DNA of 64,000 nt from Streptomyces sp. 135 (lineage in GTDB: Bacteria > Actinomycetota > Actinomycetes > Streptomycetales > Streptomycetaceae). This document shows positions 8,638 to 16,927 of this stretch, one piece after another. The notes below the pieces were generated by a model that was not told the origin of the DNA, searched no databases, and saw only the letters and a program-made list of their open reading frames with translations. The stretch covers positions 4,464,001 to 4,528,000 of the forward strand of contig NZ_CP075691.1 in NCBI RefSeq assembly GCF_020026305.1. Reading direction: 5' to 3'. Made by a program: the position numbers and the translations under genes. The stretch's first letter is position 1. The number at the start of each line of letters is the position of its first letter.

Positions 8638-9648
8638 TCAGCGGTCTGTTCCGTCCGGCCGGTGCAGGGTGAGCGTGACGACGAGTGCCCGGTGGTCGGT
8701 GTTGCCGATCTCCAGGAAACGGGCGTCGCGGGCCGCGAAGTCCGGGGTCGCGAGGATGTGGTCGATCTGCGTGCCGAGCGGCGAGGGCACGGCCGTGGGC
8801 CAGCTGGGGGTGCGCGAGGAGCCGGCGAGGCGGGCGGCGTCGCGCAGCCCCTGGTCGAGGACCGAGCGGAACGCGGCGTGGTCCTGGGTGGCGTTGAAGT
8901 CCCCGGCGATGATCGTGGACCTGCCGTCGCCGTCGGCGGCGTACTCCTGGAGCTTGCGCATCTCCGAGCGCCACAGGTCGACCTGGCGGGGCATCGGCGG
9001 CATGGGGTGCGCGAGGAGAATCCGCACCGGATGACCCTTCACGTCGGCGATGGCACCCGGCATTCCGAGCGTGGCCCGCACGCGGTGCGGGTCCTTCAGC
9101 GGCACCTTGGAGAGGATGACGGAGCCCTCGGGGCCGTACGCGGCGACGGCCTCGCGGTGGGGGTAGTCGGCGCGGGGGAGTTCCTCGCGGAGCAGGGCGG
9201 CGCAGGCGTGGTCGCACTCGGGGACGAAGAGCAGATCGGGCCGCTCCTCGCGCACGGCCTTGATCAGGCCCTTCGTGCCGCGCCCGTACTCCACGTTGGA
9301 CGTCATGACGCGCAGTTCGGCGACGGCGTCGCCGCGCGGTGCGTCGGTGTTCCCGTAGGGCTCCATGTACCAGGCGACGAGGCCGAGCACGACGACGCCC
9401 CACACCATGCCGAGGCGCCAGCGGGCGAGCAGGGCCAGCGCCAGGCCGGCGGCAGTGGGCACGAGCAGCCAGGGCAGGAAGGCGAGCAGTTGCGGTAGGG
9501 GTGTGAAACCGTCGGAGTCGGCGACGCGGAACCCGATGACGGCGCTGACGCCGGCCAGCGGTATGGCCGCGGTCCATGCGGCGGCTCGGCCTCGGCGGCG
9601 GGGTGCGGTGCGGGCCGCCTCCGGCTCGGTGTCCGGGGCGACGGTCAC
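8638..9648 (-). CDS. Membrane-anchored endonuclease/exonuclease/phosphatase-family protein
   Basis: This 336-residue protein has a proline/arginine-rich N-terminus, three membrane segments within residues about 25-100, then an extracellular EEP domain. Motifs of the fold are visible: RVMTSNVEYG (the metal-binding Asn), FVPECDHAC (metal Glu), AGDFNATQDH (catalytic GDFN) and TQIDHIL plus GNTDHRALVV (final Asp-His pair). The GTG at 9646-9648 was chosen; a TTG three codons upstream is possible. EEP proteins of this membrane-tethered type occur throughout Streptomyces, and their substrate (nucleic acid, phospholipid or phosphate ester) is not known. Confidence 0.85.
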   Translation of the reverse strand: MTVAPDTEPEAARTAPRRRGRAAAWTAAIPLAGVSAVIGFRVADSDGFTPLPQLLAFLPWLLVPTAAGLALALLARWRLGMVWGVVVLGLVAWYMEPYGNTDAPRGDAVAELRVMTSNVEYGRGTKGLIKAVREERPDLLFVPECDHACAALLREELPRADYPHREAVAAYGPEGSVILSKVPLKDPHRVRATLGMPGAIADVKGHPVRILLAHPMPPMPRQVDLWRSEMRKLQEYAADGDGRSTIIAGDFNATQDHAAFRSVLDQGLRDAARLAGSSRTPSWPTAVPSPLGTQIDHILATPDFAARDARFLEIGNTDHRALVVTLTLHRPDGTDR

Positions 9649-9759
9649 GCTGTCCAAGGCGGGGCCTCTGCTTTCGGGTGGGGCGGGGCGGGTGTGTTCG
9701 GCTGTGCGGAATCCTGCCGTATGCGGGGTACGGGGTGTGTCGGGTGCGGGCCGGTCGTG

Positions 9760-10180
9760 GCTGGTCGCGCAGTTCCCCGCGCCGCTTGAGAGGCGGTTGG
9801 GTCGGGTGCGGGTTGTGGGTGGTTGCTCGCGCAGTTCCCCGCGCCCCTTGAGGGGCGGTTGGGTCGGGTGCGGGTTGTGGGTGGTTGCTCGCGCAGTTCC
9901 CCGCGCCCCTTGAGGGGCGGTTGGTCGGGTGCGGGTGGTCGGTGGCTGGTCGCGCAGTTCCCCGCGCCCCCTAACGGGGGCTGGTGTGGGTGGTCGGGCG
10001 CCCCGCCAGGGGCGCGGGGAACGGCGCGAGCAACCCCATTCGGCCCGCGGATGAGATGCGAGCGGATGGGCCCCGATAGGGGCGCGGGGAACTGCACGAG
10101 CAAGCCCCTCCGGCCCGCAGGCTACGTGTGACCGGCGGAGGCTCGTTCAGGGGCGCGGGGAACTGCGCGACCAGCCCCGC
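9760..10180. repeat. Array of seven copies of the dispersed GC repeat in both orientations
   Basis: Copies with the core GCGCAGTTCCCCGCGCCCC occur on the + strand near 9765, 9830, 9890 and 9953, and inverted copies near 10008, 10080 and 10150. The second and third copies sit in an almost perfect 60-bp tandem duplication. Each copy contains a small palindrome (CCCC-TTGA-GGGG), and opposed copies can pair into long hairpins. The 489-base stretch between the flanking genes (9649-10146) holds nothing else that I recognise. The last inverted copy overlaps the end of the next gene. Confidence 0.85.
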
Positions 10181-11019
10181 CCGGCCCGCGGAGCACTGCG
10201 CCATCGGGGGGACAGCCATGCCCCCAGTGCCACCACCAGCCCCACCCCCACCAACACCCACGCCGCAGCCCACAGCGACGCAGTCAACGCGTCGTACACC
10301 GCCCCCGCGGCCCCACGGGAAACCTCCGCGGGCAAGTCGTCGAGCATCACCCCGCGCCCCACCGCGACCCCCACCAGAAGCACCCCCGCCGCCAGCCCCC
10401 CACCCAGCCCCGTCGCGACGACCGCCCGCCGCCGGGAAGCGGCGAGGAGGACCCCCGCCACCGCGAGGACCACCGCCGCGACCGGCAGCCACAGCCCCGC
10501 CGACCTGAGCACGCCGAAGACCCGCCGCAGCCACCCGAGGTCGTCGGAGGACCGCATCACCGTGACCTCCGTGTGCTTCACGGGGATCTTCGACGCGAAC
10601 GGCACCCCGTCGTCCGCGAGTTGCCGCTTGATCTGCTCGGTGATGGGCGCGAGGTCGATGGTGACCGCACCGTCGGAGTCATCCCCCCAGGCCCGCCGCA
10701 CCGCGTCGTACGCCGCCCGGTTCGCCGCGTCCCAGGCCGTCCGGTAGGCCGCCGTCTCCGTGAACGACCGCACCGCGTCCCCTACGAACGCCTCGACCGC
10801 GCCCTGGAGCGGCCCCACGTCGATCTCCTTCATCACCGCACCGGTCACCTCGTCCGCCACCGCCGTGCGCACCGCGTCGTCGGAGGCGAGCGGCGCCATC
10901 GTGGCGACGTAGCTGTCCCGGTCCCCGATCTCGTACTTCGCCCAGGTGGAGAGCGCGCCGAGCGGGACCAGGAGGCAGGCGAGGACGAGCAGGACGGCGG
11001 ACAGGACGGTTTTCGGCAC
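10147..11019 (-). CDS. Membrane protein of unknown function, tail encoded by the repeat
   Basis: This protein of about 290 residues has an N-terminal membrane segment (VLSAVLLVLACLLVPLGAL), a soluble extracytoplasmic region of about 140 residues, then three hydrophobic segments near residues 170-265. I do not recognise a named family; similar proteins are common in Streptomyces. The GTG at 11017-11019 was chosen over a TTG four codons earlier that lies against a hairpin; neither has a good ribosome site. The last residues (AGRGWSRSSPRP) and the stop codon are supplied by the dispersed GC repeat, so the C-terminus looks recently replaced or extended. Confidence 0.7.
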   Translation of the reverse strand: MPKTVLSAVLLVLACLLVPLGALSTWAKYEIGDRDSYVATMAPLASDDAVRTAVADEVTGAVMKEIDVGPLQGAVEAFVGDAVRSFTETAAYRTAWDAANRAAYDAVRRAWGDDSDGAVTIDLAPITEQIKRQLADDGVPFASKIPVKHTEVTVMRSSDDLGWLRRVFGVLRSAGLWLPVAAVVLAVAGVLLAASRRRAVVATGLGGGLAAGVLLVGVAVGRGVMLDDLPAEVSRGAAGAVYDALTASLWAAAWVLVGVGLVVALGAWLSPRWRSAPRAGRGWSRSSPRP

Positions 11020-11032
11020 CTCTACAGGCAAA

Positions 11033-11061
11033 GCCCCGGCCGCGTGGCACGCGACCGGGGC
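11033..11061 (-). terminator. Hairpin ending the ABC exporter operon
   Basis: The imperfect stem GCCCCGG-C-CGCG / CGCG-A-CCGGGGC has a 5-base loop and lies downstream of the permease stop at 11101, before the next gene on the same strand. Confidence 0.5.
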
Positions 11062-11100
11062 GACTGCATATGGGGCAATCCGGAGATGGGGTAATTCGCG

Positions 11101-11949
11101 CTACTTGCGGTTGTACAGCCGCATCGTCACCGGCCCGAACACCGCCACAAGGAGCAGCGCCCAGCCGAACGTCCACGCCAGCTCCGTCGTCGGCGACGTG
11201 CCGTCCATCAGGGCGCGGACCGCGGAGGAGACGTGGGTGATGGGGTTGTTGTTGACGAAGGCCTGGAGCCAGCCCGGCATCGTCTCCGGCTTCACGAAGA
11301 TGTCGCTGAGGAAGGTCAGCGGGAAGATCACCATCATGCTGACGCCCATCACGGACTTCTCGGTGCGCAGGAGCAGCCCGAACATCGTCCAGATCCAGGA
11401 GAACGCGAAGGAGAAGACGAGCAGGACCGCGATCCCCGCCACGACGCCCACGAACCCGCCGTCCGGCCGGAAGCCCATGATGAGGCCGACGGTGAGGATC
11501 ACCACGGAGGCGATGGCGTAGCGCAGGGCGTCGCCGAGGAGGTAGCCGACCATCGTCGAGGGCCGCCAGATCGGCAGCGTGCGGAAGCGGTCGAAGACGC
11601 CCTTCTCGATGTCGGTGTTGACCGAGACGCCCGTGTACATCGTGATCATGACGACGGACATCACGAGGATGCCCGGCAGCAGGTACTGGATGTACTCGCT
11701 CGGCGACCCGGCCAGCGCGCCCCCGAAGAGGTACGTGTACATCAGCACCATCATGATCGGGAAGGCCGTGACGTCGAAGAGCTGCTCCGGCACGTGCTTG
11801 ATCTTGAGCATGGCGCGCCAGCCGAACGTCAGACAGGCGGAGAGCGCGCTCGGCCGCGGCGGCCGGTCGGTGGAGATGAGGAGCTCGGCGAGCGACTCGG
11901 TGCGGACGGGCGCGAGGTCCTGCGTCTCGGCGGGGGCGGCGGTGCTCAT
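11101..11949 (-). CDS. ABC-2 type exporter permease (DrrB-like)
   Basis: This 282-residue permease has six membrane segments and a soluble N-terminus of about 45 residues. The region from VFDRFRTLPIWRPS to VMGVSMMVIFPLTFLSDIF is the typical ABC-2 permease core, and the C-terminal segment ends in TMRLYNRK. Its ATG overlaps the stop of the ATPase gene by four bases (ATGA), so the two are translationally coupled. Together they would form an exporter of the daunorubicin-resistance DrrAB type. The substrate is unknown because no biosynthetic genes flank it. A much longer in-frame reading back into the 13-14 kb repeats is an artefact. Confidence 0.9.
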   Translation of the reverse strand: MSTAAPAETQDLAPVRTESLAELLISTDRPPRPSALSACLTFGWRAMLKIKHVPEQLFDVTAFPIMMVLMYTYLFGGALAGSPSEYIQYLLPGILVMSVVMITMYTGVSVNTDIEKGVFDRFRTLPIWRPSTMVGYLLGDALRYAIASVVILTVGLIMGFRPDGGFVGVVAGIAVLLVFSFAFSWIWTMFGLLLRTEKSVMGVSMMVIFPLTFLSDIFVKPETMPGWLQAFVNNNPITHVSSAVRALMDGTSPTTELAWTFGWALLLVAVFGPVTMRLYNRK

Positions 11950-12977
11950 GCCGTGGCCTCCTTCGTGAGGTCCTTCGTGAGGTTCTGCGGATCGGTCGTG
12001 GGGGTGTGGTGGCCGGTGTCCGAACCGGTCAGGGACAGGAAGACCTCGTCCAGGCTGGGCTGGCCGAGCGCGAAGTCGTCGACGGTGATCCCGGCGTGGG
12101 CCAGCTCGGCGAGCGCGCGCGAGGCCTGCTCGGCGGCGCCGCGGCCGTTGCGCGCGCCGTCCGTGCCGACGCGGGCGGTCAGGGCCACGGGGTCGGGCTC
12201 CAGCTGGACCTGCGCGCCGAGCACCGTGCCGAGGACCCGCGCGGCCTCCTCGCGCCGTGCGGCGTCCCGCAGCCGTACGTGTACGGAGCCCGCGCCGACG
12301 GACGCCTTCAGTTCGCCCTTGGTGCCCTCGGCGATGACCTTGCCCCGGTCGATGACGGCGATGCGCGCCGCCAACTGGTCGGCCTCGTCGAGGTACTGGG
12401 TGGTGAGCAGGACCGTGGTGCCGTGGCCGACGACCGCGCGTACGATGTCCCAGACCTGGTTGCGGCTGCGCGGGTCGAGGCCCGTCGTCGGCTCGTCCAG
12501 GAAGAGCAGGTCGGGGGTGTTCAGGATGGACGCGGCGATGTCGATGCGGCGCCGCATGCCCCCGGAGTAGTTCTTCACCTGGCGGGCCGCCGCCTCGGTC
12601 AGGCCGAAGGCCTCCAGGAGCTGCCCGGCCCGCTCGCGCGCCGCCTTCTTGGTGTGCCCGGTGAGGCGGGCCAGCAGGATCAGGTTCTCCGTGCCGGTCA
12701 GGTCCTCGTCGACCGACGCGTACTGCCCCGTGAGGCTGACCCGGCTGCGTACGGCGTCGGCCTCGCGCACCACGTCGTGGCCGAAGACGTGCGCCTCGCC
12801 GCCGTCGGGCCGCAGCAGGGTGGCGAGCATCTTGACGGCGGTGGTCTTGCCCGCGCCGTTCGGCCCGAGGACGCCATAGACCGTGCCGGCCGGGACGGCG
12901 AGGTCGATGCCGTCGACCGCGCGGTTGTCGCCGAAGGTCTTCACCAGACCCGCGGTCTCGATGGCCATGCTGCTCAT
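11946..12977 (-). CDS. ABC transporter ATP-binding protein (DrrA-like)
   Basis: This 343-residue ATPase energises the coupled permease. It has Walker A GPNGAGKTT, signature YSGGMRRR, Walker B LLFLDEPTTGLD and the switch region TTVLLTTQYLDEAD. The C-terminal about 110 residues form the extra domain found in DrrA-type ATPases, with the FALGQPSLDEVFLSLTG segment. The alternative start at Met4 is possible. The gene begins a two-gene operon; the intergenic region upstream is shared with the divergent small secreted protein at 13157. Confidence 0.93.
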   Translation of the reverse strand: MSSMAIETAGLVKTFGDNRAVDGIDLAVPAGTVYGVLGPNGAGKTTAVKMLATLLRPDGGEAHVFGHDVVREADAVRSRVSLTGQYASVDEDLTGTENLILLARLTGHTKKAARERAGQLLEAFGLTEAAARQVKNYSGGMRRRIDIAASILNTPDLLFLDEPTTGLDPRSRNQVWDIVRAVVGHGTTVLLTTQYLDEADQLAARIAVIDRGKVIAEGTKGELKASVGAGSVHVRLRDAARREEAARVLGTVLGAQVQLEPDPVALTARVGTDGARNGRGAAEQASRALAELAHAGITVDDFALGQPSLDEVFLSLTGSDTGHHTPTTDPQNLTKDLTKEATA

Positions 12978-13156
12978 GTCCGCCCGCTTTCTCGCCGAAT
13001 GTCTCCGCGAAGGAGTGTCGTCGGGAGGGTAGACCGGGTCCGCCCCGGAAACTCATCGGTCTCCAGTGTGGAACAGGCTCGGGTGGAGCGCTGGGCCGAA
13101 CGGGTGTTTCCTGGAGAAACGGGCGTTTCCCGGATGTGGGAACGAGGAGGCCGATC

Positions 13157-13573
13157 ATGCGAATCGCTTTGACCCTCGGGGCCGCGTGCGCGGCGGCGGT
13201 GCTGACCGCAGGTACCGCCGGGAGCACGGCCGCGGCCACCGCCGCGACCCCCGCCGACAACGACCGCGGAGTCATCTGGGGCACCGTCGTCTCCGGCCCC
13301 GACCTCAAGGTGAGGGACCGGCCGGGCACCGACGGTGCGATCGTCGCGAAGCTCCCGCACGGCAGCCAGGACCGCGTCGAGTGCGCCGTCAGGGGCACGA
13401 CCGTGGTGCACGGCAACGCGGACTGGTACTGGCTGACCGGCGTCCGCGGCTGGGTGAGCGCGGCGTACGTGGACACCCACGGCCGCCACGTCCCGAGCTG
13501 CTCCGCCGACCCCTGCCCCCAGTGGCGGGACCGTGACTGCCACCACGACCCGTGCGCGAACCGTGACCGCTGA
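13157..13573 (+). CDS. Small secreted SH3-like domain protein
   Basis: This 138-residue exported protein has a Sec signal peptide over residues 1-30 (MRIALTLGAACAAAVLTAG). A bacterial SH3-like domain follows: GPDLKVRDRPGTDGAIVAKL, then WYWLTGVRGWVSAAYV. Such domains bind peptidoglycan or other cell-wall ligands. The C-terminal about 30 residues carry four cysteines and several His (CSADPCPQWRDRDCHHDPC), which could form disulphides or bind metal. The ATG at 13157 has AGGAGG at 13145-13150, which fixes the start. It is transcribed alone, away from the ABC exporter, and runs into the large tandem-repeat region. Confidence 0.82.
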   Translation: MRIALTLGAACAAAVLTAGTAGSTAAATAATPADNDRGVIWGTVVSGPDLKVRDRPGTDGAIVAKLPHGSQDRVECAVRGTTVVHGNADWYWLTGVRGWVSAAYVDTHGRHVPSCSADPCPQWRDRDCHHDPCANRDR

Positions 13574-13589
13574 CGCCCAGCCGACACGG

Positions 13590-14095
13590 GCAAGGCCCCC
13601 GGGGCGCTGGCGCCGGTAAGGCCTGGAGGCTGACGCTGGTGGACCCGAGGCCCGGCGCGGCCCGGAGGCTGGCGCTGGTGGACCCGGGGCCCGGCGCCGG
13701 TAAGGCCCGGTGACCGGCACCTGCAAGGTCCGGGGGCCCGGCGCCGGTAAGACCCGGTGACCGGCACCTGCAAGGTCCGGGGGCCCGGCACCGCCAAGGC
13801 CCGGACACCGGCACCGCCAAGACCCGGACACCGGCACCGCCAAGACCCGGACACCGGCACCGGCAAGGCCCGGGGCCTGGCAGCGCAAGACCCCGGACAC
13901 CGGCACCGCCAAGGCCCGGTGACCGGCACCTGCAAGGTCCGGGGGCCCGGCACCTGCAAGGCCCGGGGCCCGGCACCGCCAAGGCCCGGACACCGGCACC
14001 GCCAAGACCCGGACACCGGCACCGGCAAGGCCCGGGGCCTGGCAGCGCAAGACCCCGGACACCGGCACCGCCAAGACCCCGGACGAACCGGCACC
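13590..14095. repeat. About 500-bp degenerate tandem repeat (23-24 bp units)
   Basis: The whole gap between the SH3 protein and the next gene is built from 23-24 bp units of the form CCCGGACACCGGCACCGCCA-AGA and variants, about 20 copies. A higher-order unit of about 160 bp, made of several variant monomers in the same order, occurs twice (about 13755-13915 and 13925-14075). It is read-through in several frames, but the predicted peptides are pure repeats without ribosome sites, so I treat it as non-coding. There are no unique spacers, so it is not a CRISPR array. Confidence 0.85.
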
Positions 14096-14123
14096 GGATA
14101 ACGCCCCAGAGAAGGGAACCGTC

Positions 14124-14525
14124 ATGGCACACGCCGCACCCGCCTTCCGCTTCCGCCGCTCCCGTCGCTCGCGGGCCGCGTCCAGCGCTGCCCGCTGGGC
14201 CGGTCTCGCCCTGCTCATGGGCGTCGTCTACGGCCTGTGGGCCGGCCTGATCCGGCGCGACGGCGGTCCGCTCACCGCGGGGAGCGCCCTGTTCGGCGTC
14301 CTCGCCGGTCTCGTCTTCGCCGTCCTCATGTACGCCCTGCACCGGGCGGCGCCCTCGCTCCCCCGAGAACCGCGCGCCATGGCATGGGCGGCGTTCGCGG
14401 GGATCAGCTTCGGCTTCCTGGTCAGCGCGGGCGGGGCGAGCGTGGTGCGGTCCACGGTCTTCGGGCTGGTGGCCGCCGCGAGCGTCTTCGCGGTGACGTT
14501 CTACCGCTACTACACGACGGAGTGA
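14124..14525 (+). CDS. Small integral membrane protein, unknown function
   Basis: This 133-residue protein has an arginine-rich N-terminus (FRFRRSRRSRAASSAARW) and four predicted membrane segments at about residues 25-42, 52-72, 84-103 and 106-126. The positive N-terminus suggests an inside orientation. A GAAGGGAA site precedes the ATG by a normal distance. No family is recognised. It starts just after the tandem-repeat region and converges on the SGNH hydrolase gene with only 24 bases between the stops. Confidence 0.75.
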   Translation: MAHAAPAFRFRRSRRSRAASSAARWAGLALLMGVVYGLWAGLIRRDGGPLTAGSALFGVLAGLVFAVLMYALHRAAPSLPREPRAMAWAAFAGISFGFLVSAGGASVVRSTVFGLVAAASVFAVTFYRYYTTE

Positions 14526-14549
14526 GCCAGCCCCGGTGGCGGAACGGCG

Positions 14550-15839
14550 TCACAACGACTTCAGGTCCACCGCGCGGGCCATCGCCCGGTACCCGGCGTC
14601 GTTCGGGTGCAGGTGGTCGCCGCTGTCGTACGCGCGGGCGATCCGCTCCGGGTGGTCCGGGTCGGCGAGGGCCTTGTCGAAGTCGACGTACGCGTCGTAC
14701 TCGCCCGACGTACGCACCCACGTGTTGAACGCGTCGCTCACGGCCGCCGCGTGCTTGCCGTAGTGGTCGGAGCCGCCGAACGGCAGCAGCGTCGCGCCGA
14801 CGATCCGCACGCCCTCGGCGCGGGCCTCGCGGATCAGCTTGCGGTGGCCGTTGATGAGCTGCCGGGCGGTGATCCGCGGGGCGGGCTTGTACGTGGGGTG
14901 CTCGCCTTCGTAGAACCCGATGTCGTTGACGCCTTCGAGGACGACGACCGTGCCGACACCGGGCAGGTCGAGGGCGTCCCGTGCGAAACGGTTGGCGCTG
15001 CGCTCGCCGTACCAGGCCGAGTCGTTGAGGACCATGTTGCCGCCGATGCCCGCGTTGAGCACGGGCCGCCGGTCGTCCGCCTTGGCGAGGCGTTCGGCGA
15101 GGGCGTCGGACCAGCGGCGGTTCCGGTCGGTGGAGGAGGCGAAGCCGTCCGTGATGGAGTCGCCGAAGAGCACGACACCGTCCCGCCCGGCCGCACGCCC
15201 GGAGCCGCCGCTCACGTCCACGCCCGCGAGGTAGTACCAGGACTCCGACGTCTCGCCGAAGGCCTTGGCGCCGGTGTCGGCGGTGTGGTCGCCGTCCGCG
15301 CGGTAGCTGGTGGCGAAGGACTGGGCGTGGAAGGTGGCCGGGCCCGTGGTCTGCGCGAGGTGCAGTGTGACGGTCACGGACTCCAGGGGCGCCACACGCA
15401 GGCCGGCGGCGTCGCTGGACAGGTCGGCGCCCGCCGGGATCGTGACCGAGCCCTTCCCGTCGAACGTGAGCCGCCGCACCGAGTCCTTCTCCACCGCGGC
15501 CCCCTTCGCCGTCCGCGCGACGGTGGCGCTCTCGATCCGCAGCGGTGAGGCGCCGTACCGGTTGGAGAGCCGGATGCGGGCCCGGTCGCCGCCCTCGGTG
15601 ACGCGGACGACCTGGCGCAGCGTCTGCCCGGCGAAACCGGCCTCCGACCAGTTGGTCTTGAAGCCGGTGCTCGGCCGTTGCGGGGCGGCGGCCCAGGCGG
15701 CCGACCACCCCGCCTCCGGCTTCTTGGCGGGGGAATCAGCGGGCGACATGGCGTGGGCGCCGGTCAGGACGGACCCCGCGGTCAGCGCGAGGGCGGCGGC
15801 GGTGGCGACGGCGGTCATACGGGCACGCGAAATCATCAT
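14550..15839 (-). CDS. Secreted SGNH/GDSL hydrolase
   Basis: This 429-residue exported esterase/lipase-like enzyme has a Sec signal peptide (residues 1-33, ending near GAHAMS). A beta-rich N-terminal domain of about 160 residues follows, then the SGNH hydrolase domain. VVLFGDSITDG holds the nucleophile Ser (block I), NAGIGGN the block II Gly, VLEGVNDIG the block III Asn, and SGDHLHPNDAGY the catalytic Asp-His pair. The start at 15837-15839 has a GGAG site; an earlier start would add 23 non-signal residues. It is divergent from a LysR gene that may control it. The substrate is not evident; relatives act on acyl or acetyl esters of polysaccharides and lipids. Confidence 0.9.
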   Translation of the reverse strand: MMISRARMTAVATAAALALTAGSVLTGAHAMSPADSPAKKPEAGWSAAWAAAPQRPSTGFKTNWSEAGFAGQTLRQVVRVTEGGDRARIRLSNRYGASPLRIESATVARTAKGAAVEKDSVRRLTFDGKGSVTIPAGADLSSDAAGLRVAPLESVTVTLHLAQTTGPATFHAQSFATSYRADGDHTADTGAKAFGETSESWYYLAGVDVSGGSGRAAGRDGVVLFGDSITDGFASSTDRNRRWSDALAERLAKADDRRPVLNAGIGGNMVLNDSAWYGERSANRFARDALDLPGVGTVVVLEGVNDIGFYEGEHPTYKPAPRITARQLINGHRKLIREARAEGVRIVGATLLPFGGSDHYGKHAAAVSDAFNTWVRTSGEYDAYVDFDKALADPDHPERIARAYDSGDHLHPNDAGYRAMARAVDLKSL

Positions 15840-15999
15840 GGTCTCCAGGGAGTTGAGGGGGAAGGGCCCGGTTCTCGGTCCTCGGTTCTCCAAAGATCCA
15901 CCGGCCACGCGGCACGATCAATGGCGATCCATGGAACGATCACTGCGGTCACGCTTATCGATGCAGGTCACAGGCGCACAGGGGTACAGGGGGAACGTG

Positions 16000-16908
16000 A
16001 TGGAACGGCAGGAGCTGGAGACCTTCCTGACGCTGGCCGAGGAGCTGCACTTCGGCCGCACCGCCGAGCGCCTCCTGCTCTCCCAGGCCCGCGTCAGCCA
16101 GACGGTGAAGAAGCTGGAGCGCAAGATCGGCGCCCCCCTCTTCGAACGCACCAGCCGGGTCGTACGGATGTCACCGCTGGGACGGCAGCTGTACGAGGAA
16201 GTGGCACCGCTGCACGCGCGCCTTGAGGCGGCCGTGGCGCGGGCCAAGGACACCGCGCGGGGCGTGGCGGGCGAGCTGAGCGTCGGCTTCCTCGGCTCGG
16301 GCGCGGGCTCGCTGACCGCCCCGATCCTCGCGACGTTCCGCGAACGCTGCCCCGGCTGCGAGGTCGCCATGCGCGAGACGCAGTACCAGGACCCGCTGGG
16401 CGCCCTGCGCGGCGGCGAGATCGACGTGCTCTTCACCTGCCTGCCCGTGGCCGAGCCGGACCTGACGGTCGGCCCCGTCGTCATCAACGAACCGCGCGTC
16501 CTCGCCGTGCCGCTCGGCCACCCGCTCGCCACGAGGGCTTCGGTCTCCCTGGAGGAGCTGGCGGGGGAGACCTTCTTCGGCGTCGTCAACGGCGCGCCCG
16601 CCTACTGGTGGGACTTCCACGTGCCGCGCCGCACGCCGAGCGGCCGCGAGATCCGCCGCGGCCGGGCCGTCGCCGGCTTCCAGGAGCTGATGACGCTGGT
16701 CGCCACCGGCCAGGGGATCTCCCCGATGGCCGCCTCCGTGGAGCGGTACTACTCCCGCCCGGATGTCGTCTTCGTACCGCTGCATGACGTGCCCTGCGCC
16801 GACGTCGCGCTGGTCTGGCGCACGGGGGGCACCGACGCCCGCTCCGAGGCGTTCATCCGCGCGGTCCGCGACACCGTCGCGGCGAACGGCGGCCCCGCCG
16901 CGTACTGA
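16000..16908 (+). CDS. LysR-family transcriptional regulator
   Basis: This 302-residue regulator has an N-terminal winged helix-turn-helix (FLTLAEELHFGRTAERLLLS, then SQTVKKLERKIGAPLFERTS) and a periplasmic-binding-like effector domain. This sequence class is close to the BenM/CynR-type LysR proteins abundant in Streptomyces. The ATG at 16000 is preceded directly by an in-frame GTG, so the start may be one codon earlier. It is divergent from the SGNH hydrolase gene, with a 160-base intergenic region; I see no perfect T-N11-A palindrome there. Control of the neighbour is inferred from the arrangement only. Confidence 0.88.
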   Translation: MERQELETFLTLAEELHFGRTAERLLLSQARVSQTVKKLERKIGAPLFERTSRVVRMSPLGRQLYEEVAPLHARLEAAVARAKDTARGVAGELSVGFLGSGAGSLTAPILATFRERCPGCEVAMRETQYQDPLGALRGGEIDVLFTCLPVAEPDLTVGPVVINEPRVLAVPLGHPLATRASVSLEELAGETFFGVVNGAPAYWWDFHVPRRTPSGREIRRGRAVAGFQELMTLVATGQGISPMAASVERYYSRPDVVFVPLHDVPCADVALVWRTGGTDARSEAFIRAVRDTVAANGGPAAY

Positions 16909-16927
16909 CCAACACTCCCCGTCCGCT

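Noticed and set aside
10128..10508. 126-residue Pro/Ala-rich ORF
   Set aside because: Antisense to the membrane protein at 10147-11019; sequence is a composition shadow.
11101..14094. 997-residue minus-strand frame joining the permease to the 13-14 kb repeats
   Set aside because: The permease has a proper ATGA-coupled start at 11949; the extra sequence is out-of-frame ATPase complement and tandem repeats.
13590..14095. CRISPR array
   Set aside because: Units are contiguous and degenerate; there are no unique spacers and no cas genes.
13757..14101. Repeat-encoded 114-residue ORF in the minisatellite
   Set aside because: It consists only of repeat translation, is open in several frames and has no ribosome site.
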